Source: Takakia lepidozioides (lineage: Eukaryota > Streptophyta > Takakiopsida > Takakiales > Takakiaceae). From it: DNA of 64,000 nt. The notes under the pieces are model-generated. The model was not told the origin of the DNA, did no database searches, and worked only from the letters and a program-made list of their open reading frames with translations. The number at the start of each line of letters is the position of its first letter. The first letter of the stretch is position 1. The translations under genes were made by a program, and so were the position numbers. Below are positions 10,853 through 21,346 of the stretch, piece after piece. The stretch spans positions 40,362,001 to 40,426,000 of the forward strand of contig CM060731.1 of the NCBI GenBank assembly GCA_030704615.1, in the 5' to 3' direction.

Positions 10853-12682
10853 ATGACACAACATGATGTGGTTTCATGGAGGACCATGATTGCAGCATAT
10901 GCTCCGCATGAGTATGGCAGGGAGGCTGTTGAGATGTATGAACAAATGCAAAAGAAAGGGCTAACGCCCAGCAGGGTCACATTCACTTGTGTTCTCAAGC
11001 CTTGGAGAAGGGCAAAGAGGTCCATGCTGACATCATTAAATCTGGAATTGCATGCTACATAAGAAGACTACACTTGTGGACATGTATGCAAAATGTGGTA
11101 GCATAAAGGATGCGCGTCAAGCTTTTGACAATTGGCTAAACGAGAGATAGTATCATGGAACACCATGATCGCAGGGTGTGCTCAACATGGATGTGGCAGG
11201 GAGGCTTTCGAGATATATGAGAGATTGCAGCAAGACAGGATGACTCCTAACAGGGTCACCTTCTCTTGTATTCTCAATGCGTGTGCCAGCTAGGAGCCCT
11301 GCCTTTGGAGACTTATGAACAAATGATGGGAGAAGGGGTGAAGCCCGACCACATCACGTTTGTGTGCGTTTGCAATGCGTGTGCAAGTCTGGCAGCTCTG
11401 GAAAGGGGAAAAGAGGTCCATGGCGACATTGTCAGAGCTGCAATTGTACCAAATGTCATTCTGAACAATACCCCCATGGACATGTATGAAGGGAGTGTTC
11501 GACAGTATGGCTGAACAAGATGTGGTGTCGTGGAACGCGATGCTTGCAGGGTATGCACAGCAGGGGCGTGGGATGGAGGCTTTGACCTATGAGCTAATGA
11601 TGGGGGAAGGGGTGAAGCCTGACCACATCACGTTTGTGTGCGTTTGCAATGCGTGTGCAAGCCTGGCAGCCCTGGAAAAGGGCAAAGAGGTGCATGGTTG
11701 CATCGCCAAAGCTGGAACTGTACCAGGTGTGATCATGAACACTGCCCTGGTGGACATGTATGCCAAATGTGGGAGCATTGAGGATGCAGAGGGAGTGAAT
11801 TGTCGTGGAACGCCATGCTTGCAGGATATGCACAGCAGGACGTGGGATGGAGGACTTGGAGACCTATGAGCAAATGATGGGGGAAGGGGTGAAGCGCGAC
11901 CACATCACATTTGTGTTCGTTTGCAGTGCGTGTGCAAGCCTGGCAGCCCTGGAAAAGGGCAAAGAGGTGCATGGTTGCATCGCCAAAGCTGGAATTGTAC
12001 CAGATGTGATTCTGGACAATACCCTCGTGGACATGTATGCCAAATGTGGGAGCATTGAGGATGCGGAGGGAGTGTTCAACAATATGGCTGAACGAGATTT
12101 GGTGTCATGGAACGCCATGCTGGCAGGATATGCACAGCAGGGCGTGGGATGGAGGACTTGGAGACCTATAAGCAAATGATGGCGGAAGGGGTGAAGTGCA
12201 ACAACATCAAGTTTGTGTGCGTTTGCAGTGCTTGTGCAAGCCTGGCAGCCCTGGAAAAGGGCAAAGAGGTGCATGGTGACATCCTCAAAGCTGGAATTGT
12301 ATCGAACGTCATTCCGGACACTGCCCTGGTGGACATGTATGCGAAATGTGGGTGCATTGAGTATGCAAAGGGAGTATTTGACAATGTGACTGAACGAAAT
12401 GTGGTGTCGTGGAATGCGATGATCGCAGGATATGCCCAGCATGGTTGTCAGGTCCTGCAACTATTTGAAGGAATGGAAAAGAACGGCTTGAAGCCAGACA
12501 GTATCACCTTTATCTGTGTTCTATCTGCATGCAGCCACACTGGCCTACTGAATGAAGGAAGACGCTACTTCGATTCCCTGAGTCAAGATCATGGTGTTAC
12601 TCCGACAGTAAAGCACTTTGGCTGCAGGATGGACCTTCTTGGACGTGCGGGACAACTGGAAAGGGAGTTTGTCAATGCTTAA
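10853..12682 (+). pseudogene. Second PPR array in tandem, frame-broken
   Basis: A second run of the same PLS units directly follows the E tail of the first. Landmarks fall at 10892, 11171, 11546, 11821, 12122 and 12425. The last three spacings are about 275-303 bases and these units are nearly identical in DNA, not only in protein. The longest open stretch (12107-12682) covers two units and the start of an E region ([33 protein letters not shown]), then ends where an interspersed repeat begins. Small deletions inside units (for example TTTGACCTATGAG near 11580, lacking a few bases present in its sisters) destroy a continuous frame. Confidence 0.85.
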
Positions 12683-12910
12683 TGTGAGGGTGGCCTGAAG
12701 ACAATATCCATTTTCTGCTACAATGTCCGGGGGTATTCTCATCAGGCTGAGCCTGAAGCACTGACCCTCTCTGAACTTGTTTCCAGTCTGTGACATAGGA
12801 GAGGCCATCATGGATAACCTCAAGGGTTTACCCACCCTCGGCACTAGACTGAAATCTAAACTCGGGGCAGGAAGCCTACCTTTGAACAACAAACAGATGC
12901 AGTGAGGAAA
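12641..12910 (+). repeat. Interspersed repeat shared with 25650-25800
   Basis: Two pieces recur at the other PPR cluster in the same orientation. One is a piece with GGCCTGAAGACAATATCCA (12690s; 25770s with one change). The other is a piece with GGCACTAGACTGAAAT, then CTACCTTTGAACAA and AAACAGATGCAG (12838-12902; 25663-25730). In the 25.7-kb copy the pieces are adjacent and in the opposite order. From here to 14145 I see no gene: AT-rich DNA without recognisable coding or RNA features. Confidence 0.65.
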
Positions 12911-14145
12911 GAGGGATTGCAATTACCCGTTGTGTGGGCAACCTGACGACACAGGGATAGCATTGTGGCCGTGCCCCCAGTCTGGGCGGAACAAGAGCAA
13001 ACCTTTGTGAGGGGCTCACTCCAGTAGCAATATCCGTCATGTTCGAATATTCAATGTGAGTAATACGAGCACACTTAAAACAGAAGGGGCTTAGGAAATA
13101 AGGTCTGCGTCACTGATAATGCTGCCTTGTCTATACTTCTTAGTTCTTACGGATCAAAGTCCTTCAGAGCAGTCTAATCTAGGAAGATAGTAACAGAAAC
13201 TGGATAAAAAACCTGTATGGTAGTTTAGAGCAACTCTTACTTTGTGTAATTATGAAAAGAACATTATGAAGGCCAGCCTTGAGATCCTAGTAACGAATGA
13301 AGAAAGAAAGTAGGTGGGTCTCTTTTGAACATGTTCATGAAAGCTCATAGAACAAACTACCTTTGAAGAGAAATATCCATATCCACTGCGATACTTTTTA
13401 TCAAGACAGATTTTGTTCAAAACAATAATATTTGTCACTGAGTTTATGTAGGCAACTATTTTTCTTAAGAATGTATCTTTGAATATAGGGTCGTTATCTA
13501 TTATATCAAAATGCTAATGTCCACCGTAAACAATAAAAACTTGGGCATGTGTGTAACTTCAAATAATATGGAAAAACAAAATGTTAATGCGGAGAGGCAG
13601 ACAAAATAAACAATGTACTCCGGAACAAACATGCATTAAATAAAAGACCATCAAGATTTTTCATGAAACCGAGGCATTAAATAAAAGTCCAAACTATTTG
13701 AAATCTACACCAATTGCAAATAAAGATGAAAAAAGATATCATATAAACAACATTCATATCCAAATCCAAATCTGCTTGTTGTATCAAAATGAGCCACAAT
13801 CATTACACCGGTCAAACGAATCTTGAAATGAAATAGAGAGAAAAAAATATAGGAAAGGGAAAAATGCAGTAAAATACAGAAATACAGTAAAGGGGTTCCA
13901 TTCCCCCACACTTCGTGGGCATACATAGAGGTAGCTGCATCAAACAATGACATACAGAGATGTGACATACAGAGATGTAAGACCATGGGATGACCCCCGC
14001 CCTTTTTGTACCAATTGAACGTACTTCTCAGAATTCGTCGCTAGTAGTGCGGAACAACATCGTCATTGCCATCGTTTGTTGAAATTGGGTGAATTACTTT
14101 TATGTTTGTGACTTTCTCATGATTTTAGTGCTGTAATTTGTGTAG

Positions 14146-14289
14146 AGCCCTGATGGAACAATGGTAGTCTCCGCTGCTGCGGATGAGACACTTCGCTTTT
14201 GGAAGGTATTTGGGATGGCACAACCTGTCAAGAAGGTCTCCATGGGAGGAACTGGTGATCTGTCATTGCGAAGTATTAACATAAGATAG
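14146..14289 (+). pseudogene. Isolated last exon of a CDC20/FZR-type APC/C activator
   Basis: After an acceptor (TTTGTGTAG) the frame reads [23 protein letters not shown] and ends SINIR then stop. SPDG...DETLRFW is the final WD40 blade of CDC20/CDH1 proteins, and the terminal Ile-Arg is the tail that docks on the anaphase-promoting complex. None of the earlier WD40 blades or the C-box lies nearby on either strand, so this is a lone exon cut out of its gene with flanking intron sequence. It is 48 codons including the stop. Confidence 0.8.
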
Positions 14290-14525
14290 GAACGCCAGCT
14301 GTGGACTACAAAAATCAGAGCTCCAACATAGCAGGAAGCAAAACATTGATGCCTTGGGACAGGGGGTCACCACCTCAACAGAATGCTGGTTTTAAAAGCA
14401 TAATGAACGTTTTCCGCCGTCGTTCACCTTTCCGCCATATCCATGGAGCATTGCAACCTTGTGTAGAATAAGGCGAACAACAAAGGCTGGTGGTTGTCTA
14501 ACTTTCTGTATTTATTACTCGTCAG

Positions 14526-14612
14526 GCAACACCAAGGATGAGCGAGGACAAAGTAAAGCAATGCGTTGATCCCAAGCTGGAGGGTGACTATCCTCCGAAG
14601 GCAGTTGCCAAG
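14526..14612 (+). pseudogene. Isolated exon of a PTI1-like receptor-like cytoplasmic kinase
   Basis: A 29-codon exon with intact splice signals (CGTCAG before, GTAGGT after) reads [20 protein letters not shown] then DYPPKAVAK. This is the C-lobe segment of plant PTI1-like Ser/Thr kinases (RLCK-VIII). The following family exon (AAVAALCVQYE type) is not found downstream, nor any earlier kinase exon upstream. Captured exon, not a gene. Confidence 0.8.
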
Positions 14613-15019
14613 GTAGGTTTTTGTGTCAACCTTTTGAGTTGCATTCTCATTGCAAGAGATTGCATAGTAGATGATCTCTTCAGCAAACGGGCTGGCTTAT
14701 GGCAGCCCCTAGCTCCGTATTTAGGTTCTCTCAACAACTGACAGCAGTACCTCCCTGTAACCAGTGTTCACTGGAAACAATAAATACAAACTGTGAGACT
14801 GACATTCAAAGCTGAAGGTTGCTCTTTTTCCATGTTTCAGCCTTCTTGGCCATTATTTTTGTGACCATTGTCTTATCAAACGTGGTGATAATGATGCAAT
14901 TTGGATATAACCATATGCTGTCACTATTGACACGAAATATGGTAGATCATGAATTGACGTGTCATAGATTAACTCACGGATATGGTGAATTGTGGTCACC
15001 TTGGCTAGATTTGGCTGCA

Positions 15020-15215
15020 TGCCTTCCTCCAGAAGGCAGCGAGAGCACTTGCACTGGAAGCCCCAACCCTTCACACCTTTGTCCTTCCGTTGTTGAAGGG
15101 GACACATAATATCAAAGTAGGGCAAGCACACCTCTTCTCTTTCTGTTTTTGCCTATAGATCCATCCTCATCAAAGGCATTCAATTGAACAATTTGTCTGA
15201 TTCTAGTGATGTCAG
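15020..15215 (-). pseudogene. Fragment of a SET-domain (TPR-SET type) methyltransferase, internally deleted
   Basis: Minus strand. An upstream piece reads RQIVQLNAFDEDGSIGK after an acceptor-like CATCACTAG. It is followed almost at once by YFDIMCPLQQRKDKG and GWGFQCKCSRCLLEE. These are the segments before the SET core and the Cys-rich post-SET region of plant TPR/SET proteins. The catalytic block between them (the NHSC motif and flanks) is missing, so the two pieces have been brought together by deletion or by splicing out. Opposite strand to its neighbours in the mosaic. Confidence 0.7.
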
Positions 15216-15373
15216 GTTGCAGGTTGTTGGATCCCGGCGAAATTCCATATCCAGGAGCAATGGTGCCTTTGGGACTGGGCAGATGGGTAGCACACCCAGC
15301 GTGAGCAAGAGTGAAATCCAATTTTGGATGTTGCTTGAATGCTAGTTATGGGACTGAGGTGAATGGGCGGGCT

Positions 15374-15469
15374 GGTGATCAGAAGCGCAAATTGTCGGAC
15401 ATGCTTGGACCTCCCTGGAGCAAAGAGGACCTGGAGCTCTTCTATCAAGCATTTCGGAAATATGGCAAA
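15374..15469 (+). pseudogene. Isolated ALY/LIN9-type SANT exon
   Basis: Frame [20 protein letters not shown] then [10 protein letters not shown] matches the SANT/Myb-like segment of plant ALWAYS EARLY (LIN-9) proteins, which belong to DREAM/MuvB-type transcription complexes. The sequence loses similarity right after KYGK, where the family continues DW, and no clear donor is present. The rest of the gene is absent. Confidence 0.7.
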
Positions 15470-16189
15470 TATCTTATGACCACAATTGACTTGTTGAGAT
15501 TGTTTTCTGGTTGTATCAAAATCTCTTGTCATCTTGACTGCTTTTTGCAGCAACAAATGAAGCGAGCAGCAAATTGTCTCTGTAGGTCCATCTATATCAG
15601 GTTGACACTGGAATTTCAATGCATGTTGTTTGTGAGGCACAAGCAATTGTCCTATTTGTTGATCCATCCCACTGTGTGATAGTCCCTGATTTCACGCAGC
15701 AGAGAATGTCTCTCAGAACAGGGGGCTGCAGTAGACACTCTATGATATTTGTACATGGACAAGGTATTGCAAGATCACGATTCTATTTTCCCACTATATA
15801 GTTCTTGCTTGTCTGTGCTAAGTTGTAAGGTTGTTTAGTGTCTTTTCAAGTTGAACACAATTGATGGATTAGCTTTTGTGGCTGTCAAATATTGTTGGAT
15901 GTTTTTTCAATCATGTCCTCTGCCTCAAAATTCTAGTTTGCTGCTCAAAGCCATATTGTTCCTTCCATCTGTCCCACAAGTCCTGATTCATTACCATAAT
16001 GAGTACTGACGATAAAGATTTGGAACTCCTGCAAAGGGGAGACTCAGGGTCTTTTACTCACTTGTCTGAAATGTGCACAATGCAGGAATGTATGTGTTTC
16101 AAATGTTTGCACAGCTATAACGCTACTGACTCACAACAGCAGGACTTCTAGACATTACCCGAGTCCTTCCACTTCTTCACTACTTGTAG

Positions 16190-16420
16190 AGGCGAGTCTC
16201 TGTGGATCAGAAGACCATAATGGAGATGCTAGTGCAATTGGTTAGTAAAGCAGATGAGCAGCCAGCTGGGGAACAAGTTGTACAAGAATCAAAGGCAACT
16301 GATAGAGAGCTGTGCAGCAAAGACAAGACAACTTCAATGGACTCCTTGAGCACTTCTGTTGGAGGAGGGAAAGCCTGCTGGAGTGAGGGAGGGGTGCAGT
16401 CAGATCACATCCGGAGGCAG
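16190..16420 (+). other. Orphan exon of unknown protein
   Basis: Open from an acceptor (CTTGTAG) to a donor (CAG|GTATAA), exactly 77 codons, phase 0 at both ends. It includes SVDQKTIMEMLVQLVSK and a Ser/Thr/Glu-rich remainder. Not recognised. Its clean exon shape and its place between other captured exons suggest it was carried in from another gene. Confidence 0.4.
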
Positions 16421-16621
16421 GTATAAGCCAAAGTTGTGTTCATCCAAGGCGAGACCACAATTCTCTACTCAGAGCAGTGTGAGTTGCATACTGATCTATC
16501 ATATCATTTTGACCCTCTTAATTATTAACTATGATGGCCTAGAGGCCCCATACATCAGTTTGAAATGTTTCGAGTGGTGCAGCTGTTATCTTGCACTCTT
16601 ACTTTTCGGGGTGCTGTACAG

Positions 16622-17483
16622 AATGATGGTGCAGACAAGTCTGCTTCTGGTACCAATTTGGCTTATAGGAGACAATGGCGGATATGCTTCTTCCAGCAAC
16701 ATGCGACTGCAGGAAGGAACCTAGTAGGTGTAAATTGGAGACTGAAGAGACAATACCCTAAAGCCTAGACTGGGCTTGCATTATGATGATTCGCAATATA
16801 GGACACCAGTATAACAGAGGTGGGGATGTGGAAACTGGCCGATGGTTTCCGCCGGGAATGTAAGTCTTTCGTGGGAAGAGTAACAGTGATCAAACAAGCA
16901 AGAAATTTTATGTCTTCTTTCAATGAGTGCTTGAAGACCCCAGATTGAGAGCCCAATCCTGTAGTTTGCAGCCACGGCGGTCAGAGGTTGGAAATTAGCC
17001 CAATAACCGGTTTAGTACAAGTATGTACTCGATTTGTGAATCTTTCTTTGAAATCTGGCTCTGCCTCTCAATAGATTTTCTTTGTGTTGTACAGATTTTG
17101 CAGATGAGTTGAAGAAGACACGCCAGTTTGGAAGTCTAACGACATTTGGACGCGGCTTGCCCAGAGGGGGTGGAGTATCAGCTGTAAAATCCCTTGAGAG
17201 ACAGGAGGGGATTCTTCGATCCCTAGCCCGACATGACCCTCTGGTATGCTTTTTCATTACATCTGAATTTGGTTGCTACAACTGGAAAGTCTGTTTCAAT
17301 GTTTAATGAGAGCACCAACCTTCAGAAGTGGTAAACAGTTAAAGAGGGCTGCATACTGGACGGCCGGGCTTGCAGGTGAGGACACGATGTCTTCAGAAAG
17401 TAAGCAAGGGGCATGGGGCTGGGCATGGTGTGGGTCCAGCGAGTTGGAGAGCTGCACAAGGCTGAGGTGGCAACAGAGTGGGG
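16622..17483 (+). pseudogene. Partial duplicate of the SEC-C gene (intron 1 end, exon 2, intron 2, start of exon 3)
   Basis: Near-identical copy of 6670-7522. The exon-2 copy (17095-17243) keeps its frame and splice sites (FADELKKTRQFGS). The exon-3 copy has a G-to-C change right after the acceptor and a 6-base insertion, and stops after about 40 bases. Exons 1, 4 and 5 are absent, so the SEC-C motif is lost. Confidence 0.9.
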
Positions 17484-17718
17484 CCAGAGCTGGGGGGGTT
17501 AGTGGAATAATGTACAAACCAAATGTGGCACGGAATGTCGACACAATATAACCCCCACCCACTTTCCCACCCAACTACCATGGGACAATGTGAAGTTTCT
17601 ATCTTTCCTTCTTTCATTGGGCATGGGTGCTTTCAAAGATCAATTCCACACCCTACAGATTGAGACAGAAAGACAGATGGACCAATGAACACACCAGGGA
17701 TGGTCTCTGCTGTAACAG

Positions 17719-17836
17719 AGCAAATGAAATATGTCGTGAATCAAAGCGACAAACCATCAATGCTAAGGATGTGCTCAAAGCTGTTGAGGAGCTGGACCTC
17801 ACCGAATTTTGTGAGCCCTTGAGAGCTTCTTTGGAC
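17719..17836 (+). pseudogene. Isolated POLE3/DPB3-like histone-fold exon
   Basis: After an acceptor (CTGTAACAG) the frame reads ANEICRESKRQTINAKDVLK then AVEELDLTEFCEPLRASLD. This is the second half of the histone fold of the DNA polymerase epsilon subunit 3 / NF-YB-like family, which pairs with POLE4 in replication and in chromatin accessory complexes. The first helix and the acidic tail are missing. The frame stays open to 17938 but without similarity. A captured exon directly after the SEC-C duplicate. Confidence 0.75.
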
Positions 17837-17939
17837 CTGTGGAAGTTTCATAGGGAACTGATTTCTTTGACAATGGCAATGGTGTCTGTTCATTCTGAGG
17901 TCATGAAGTCATCTCTCATTATTCAGCTTGTGGTGTAGT

Positions 17940-20310
17940 TAACAATTCAACACAAATTGGACAACATTGTTTGGACCTACGGTGGTTTCATTATGGAATG
18001 CCCTCTTTCAAAACGACATGCTGTCCATCCCTGCATCTTCATTGTATATAAGGTCTTCTTGTACATCATCCAGTTTATGAGGGTGAGGTTGACAAAGATA
18101 GACCAAGTTTGGACTTCCGACATTATTTCGAACAATTCTTAAGATCAACATGCTCTAGAAAGTTGTATGTACTCAAAAGCAGTTGTGTGGGCAGCACTGC
18201 TGAGGCATGTGATTGATGCTAGCACTTACCTGGTATGGCTGTGTGTTTGGTGGGTCTGTTTAGGTGTCAGTGGGAATGTAGTATTATATGTTTGCTTTTG
18301 CATTTACGGGGTCAGATGAATTAGAGAGGAGAGGAGGTGGACATAGTCACATCAATGAATAGCCTCAACAACACCAAAAAACAATAGGTAACGCAAAAGT
18401 AAACTATGGATTTACAGGCTGTTGCAAGGTATCCAGATGTAAAATAGTGGACAATTAGTAACTGACCACCTCAAGTTACTTCGCTGTGCGACCAATTGGT
18501 CTTACCTCCGAATCGGCCCCGGAAGTTGGTGGTTTAGGCTTTTATTATCTTCATCCCTACAATTCGACCAACCTACGACAGAGCTTGATGATAGTTCTTA
18601 AAACCACCTGAGAGCGACAGCTCACAAATCAAGCCTCTTAATAGTGATAGGAGAAAATAACCTCTTCCACAACAACCTCACCACAAAGGCATCTAAATAG
18701 TAGGATTTGACCCCAGAACCATCAGATGGCACTCAATGTTCTTGATTTTCTTGAACTTCTTGAACTGCAGGAGAGAAGGAGAGAGAGATGTTGTTTGCTT
18801 GCTATAGCCTTGTTTGAGCGGAACAGGAGAGAAAGAGAGAAATACGTTATGTACCTACTATAATTCTGTTTGGGACGATCAGGTGTGAATGGCTCTCTGC
18901 CCAGGTTACAACAATATTGTAATGACAGAGGAGGAATGGGAATAGCACATAAGAGCCTTAGTAAACATAGGAATGACAATGAAAAGAATTATGTAGTCTC
19001 AATTGAGATCTAGACAGGTTATACTGTACATGGTTCAATTGTTTTTCTAGAGACAGACAGACACGCCTTTCTTTTTCCAGTAGCTCCCTTCCCAATACTT
19101 CCTTGTGCTTGGCCACAAAGCGAAGATGGAAGCTTTGCACCTATGGGAAGGTTTCTCTTTATCGTGACACGACGTGTTTGTTGAAATAGTCTTACTGTTA
19201 GTAGTCCTTAGCACTTGTACTTGCTAACAATTTTCGTCTCGTCTTGTAGAGACGTTGAAGGACCATCAAGAATCTATTGTCATTACTTGCGTATACACAC
19301 GGACATTGTAAGAATTAACTTAGAGAGGTACTCCCTGATGGTCCCGACCACTCTAGCTAGTTTTTGCATTTTTTGAATTCTTTAATGGCCATACTTGTAT
19401 TGCACATAGTCATATTAGACACACGCAAATATCTTTGTAGAGCTCAATAGATTGTTACAAACATTTCTGAAACTCAATTGAACACAACATAACTCACCAT
19501 AACTTAAGCTTAAGAACAAAAATATTCAGCTATACAAATTATCCTTCCTTAATCAGATTTTTTTGGTGTTTTAATGTCAAAGGTTTGAAAGCTTAAGTAA
19601 CCTTAGCGCTGCCACCCTCGACAAAGGCCCCACCTGTGAACAGCAAGTCCTGGTATACTTGGATAGTATAGGCTTCTTCGATTGCATCAACTTTAACCCT
19701 CCCTGTATTGTCATTATCGCACCTGTCACTCAATTTATTTCCTGTCACAGTAAATTAATGAAGGCCTTTGAGTGCAAGATCACTCTTCAACACTCAATCG
19801 GAAATTGCCGAGTGTTTGTGAGTAGGGGGATAACAGCCCTACATCTGGTATCTTAGGGTGTCTAGTATTAGGCATGTGATCATGGAACATGCTTAAGAAA
19901 ATACATTAGGGCTTGATCAGAGGTCTAGTCTGTTGTCAGGCCCAGGCCCGCGCAAACAAGTCACAACTTAGTCCGTAGCAATTTATTTATGAATCTATGC
20001 ACTCAACAACGCATTCTTTTATCTTTCTCCATCAGCCCCGAGAAAGGTGCAGGAAACGCTCTTTCTCATTCGAAACCACGCTGAATCCACCATACCCAAG
20101 GGCACATAGTACCCAACAATCACAAGGATAGCTAATACCAACATTCATAGCAGAAAATGACTACATCTTCTCATTCTCAACATTACCATGATAATCTCTC
20201 TCATTTGCGATAGAAATGAACAGAGAGCACACCCGAATTTTTCTATCTTGGGAGCCAATGTAAAGAGTTTCCCCCACCAAAGCCAGGGTGGTGACTTTGT
20301 TCCCACATTT
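17940..20310. other. No gene seen; holds an interspersed repeat at 18598-18722
   Basis: No recognisable coding or RNA gene. The stretch around 18620-18720 (CTCACAAATCAAGCC ... GGAGAAAATAACCTCTTCCA ... GTAGGATTTGACCCC) is repeated at 27195-27345 in the same orientation. A short hairpin (GTAGGG/CCCTAC, 19822-19842) followed after 19 bases by CTAGT (19862-19866) is a weak candidate for a Helitron-type 3' end. Confidence 0.5.
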
Positions 20311-20313
20311 TTC

Positions 20314-20850
20314 TCATCTTGGCAGTATCGTCCCGCCTGCCAGCCTTGATAGTAACACATAAATAGCAGCATCCTGTGGATCCCATTTAGAAAGGCATTT
20401 TGCTGCACTTTCTGCCACCTCCACATTGCCATGAATTCTGCAAGCACCAAGCAAGGTCTGCCACACTGAAGCAGCTGGTTCGATTGGCATTTTGTTCATG
20501 AAGTCCTTTGCCACCTCCACTCGACCTGCGCAGTCAAGAAGGTCCACCATGCAGCCAAAATGCTCCATTGTAGGAGCGAGGCCATGATTTTGACTCACGG
20601 AATCAAAACATGCTGGGCATATCCTGCGATCATCGCATTCCACGACATCACATCTCATTCAGCCATATTGTCAAAACTCCCTTTGCATCCTCAATGCACC
20701 CACATTTCACATACATGTCCACCAGGGCAGTGTCCAAAATGAATTTGGTACAATTCCATGTGGTCGGGCTTCACCCTTTCCCCCAGGCCTCCATCCCATG
20801 CCCCTGCTGTGGATATCCTGCAAGCATGGCGTTCCATGACACCAAATCTG
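20314..20850 (-). pseudogene. PPR E-motif fragment, minus strand
   Basis: Minus strand: a PPR unit with [12 protein letters not shown]-like spelling is broken off, then HGLAPTMEHFGCMVDLLDC, DFMNKMPIEPAA and YVLLSRLAGG, the E-type tail of a PLS PPR protein. It lies beyond the DYW domain at 21347-21560 in reading direction, i.e. in the wrong order for one gene, and the DNA between is of other origin. Decayed. Confidence 0.8.
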
Positions 20851-20851
20851 C

Positions 20852-21346
20852 TTAGCCGGTCCATACCAATGAGGGCTTAATGTGATGGCATGGCTCTGTC
20901 TTCATTATTAGCCTCCATGACTGGCCAGCCACAATTCTTGTCTGCTTATGTCCCAGAAGTAACACAACTGGGGCCCATTGCAGTGGTGACCACCCACCTG
21001 ACAGATTGTGTTCATCATTAACTGTAGAATTGCAAGGGATAGCATCCCAGCCATTGTTGACAGGAACAGAATGTATGGGTGAGGAAGGGAAGGCATCCCA
21101 TCCGGTGTTTTGGACTTCACCTTTATTAATCCATGCACATTCGGGACTGTGAGCAGTAGAATCCCCAGTGTTCAGCCACCCTCTGTTAATGTTTTCTGTT
21201 GAATCTGTCAAACCCTCATCTGATCCTCCAGCCCTCTCTGGCAGTACATGATGGTCAAGACTCTGAGGAAATGGTGGATGGTCTGAGTAGCTACACAGAT
21301 CAATGAATGAAGCAAGACACTTGCATGTTGGCAGGAAAACATCCTT
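20852..21346 (-). other. Open frame with W/G repeats next to a DYW domain
   Basis: Immediately after the DYW stop (minus strand) the same frame continues open for over 100 codons. It contains GGSDEGLTDSTENINRGWLN, then GEVQNTGWDAF, VNNGWDAI and NLSGGWSPL. Four GW pairs occur within about 60 residues, spaced by Ser/Asn/Asp-rich stretches. A possible donor (CAG|GTGGGT) follows NLSG. Such W/G-rich disordered stretches in plants can bind ARGONAUTE proteins (as in NRPE1 and SPT5-like), but I cannot name the parent gene. It may be an exon trapped between PPR fragments. Confidence 0.4.

Noticed and set aside
19822-19866. Hairpin followed by CTAGT as a Helitron 3' end
   Set aside because: Stem of only six pairs and 19 bases from the CTAG, further than usual; kept only as a lead for boundary searches.
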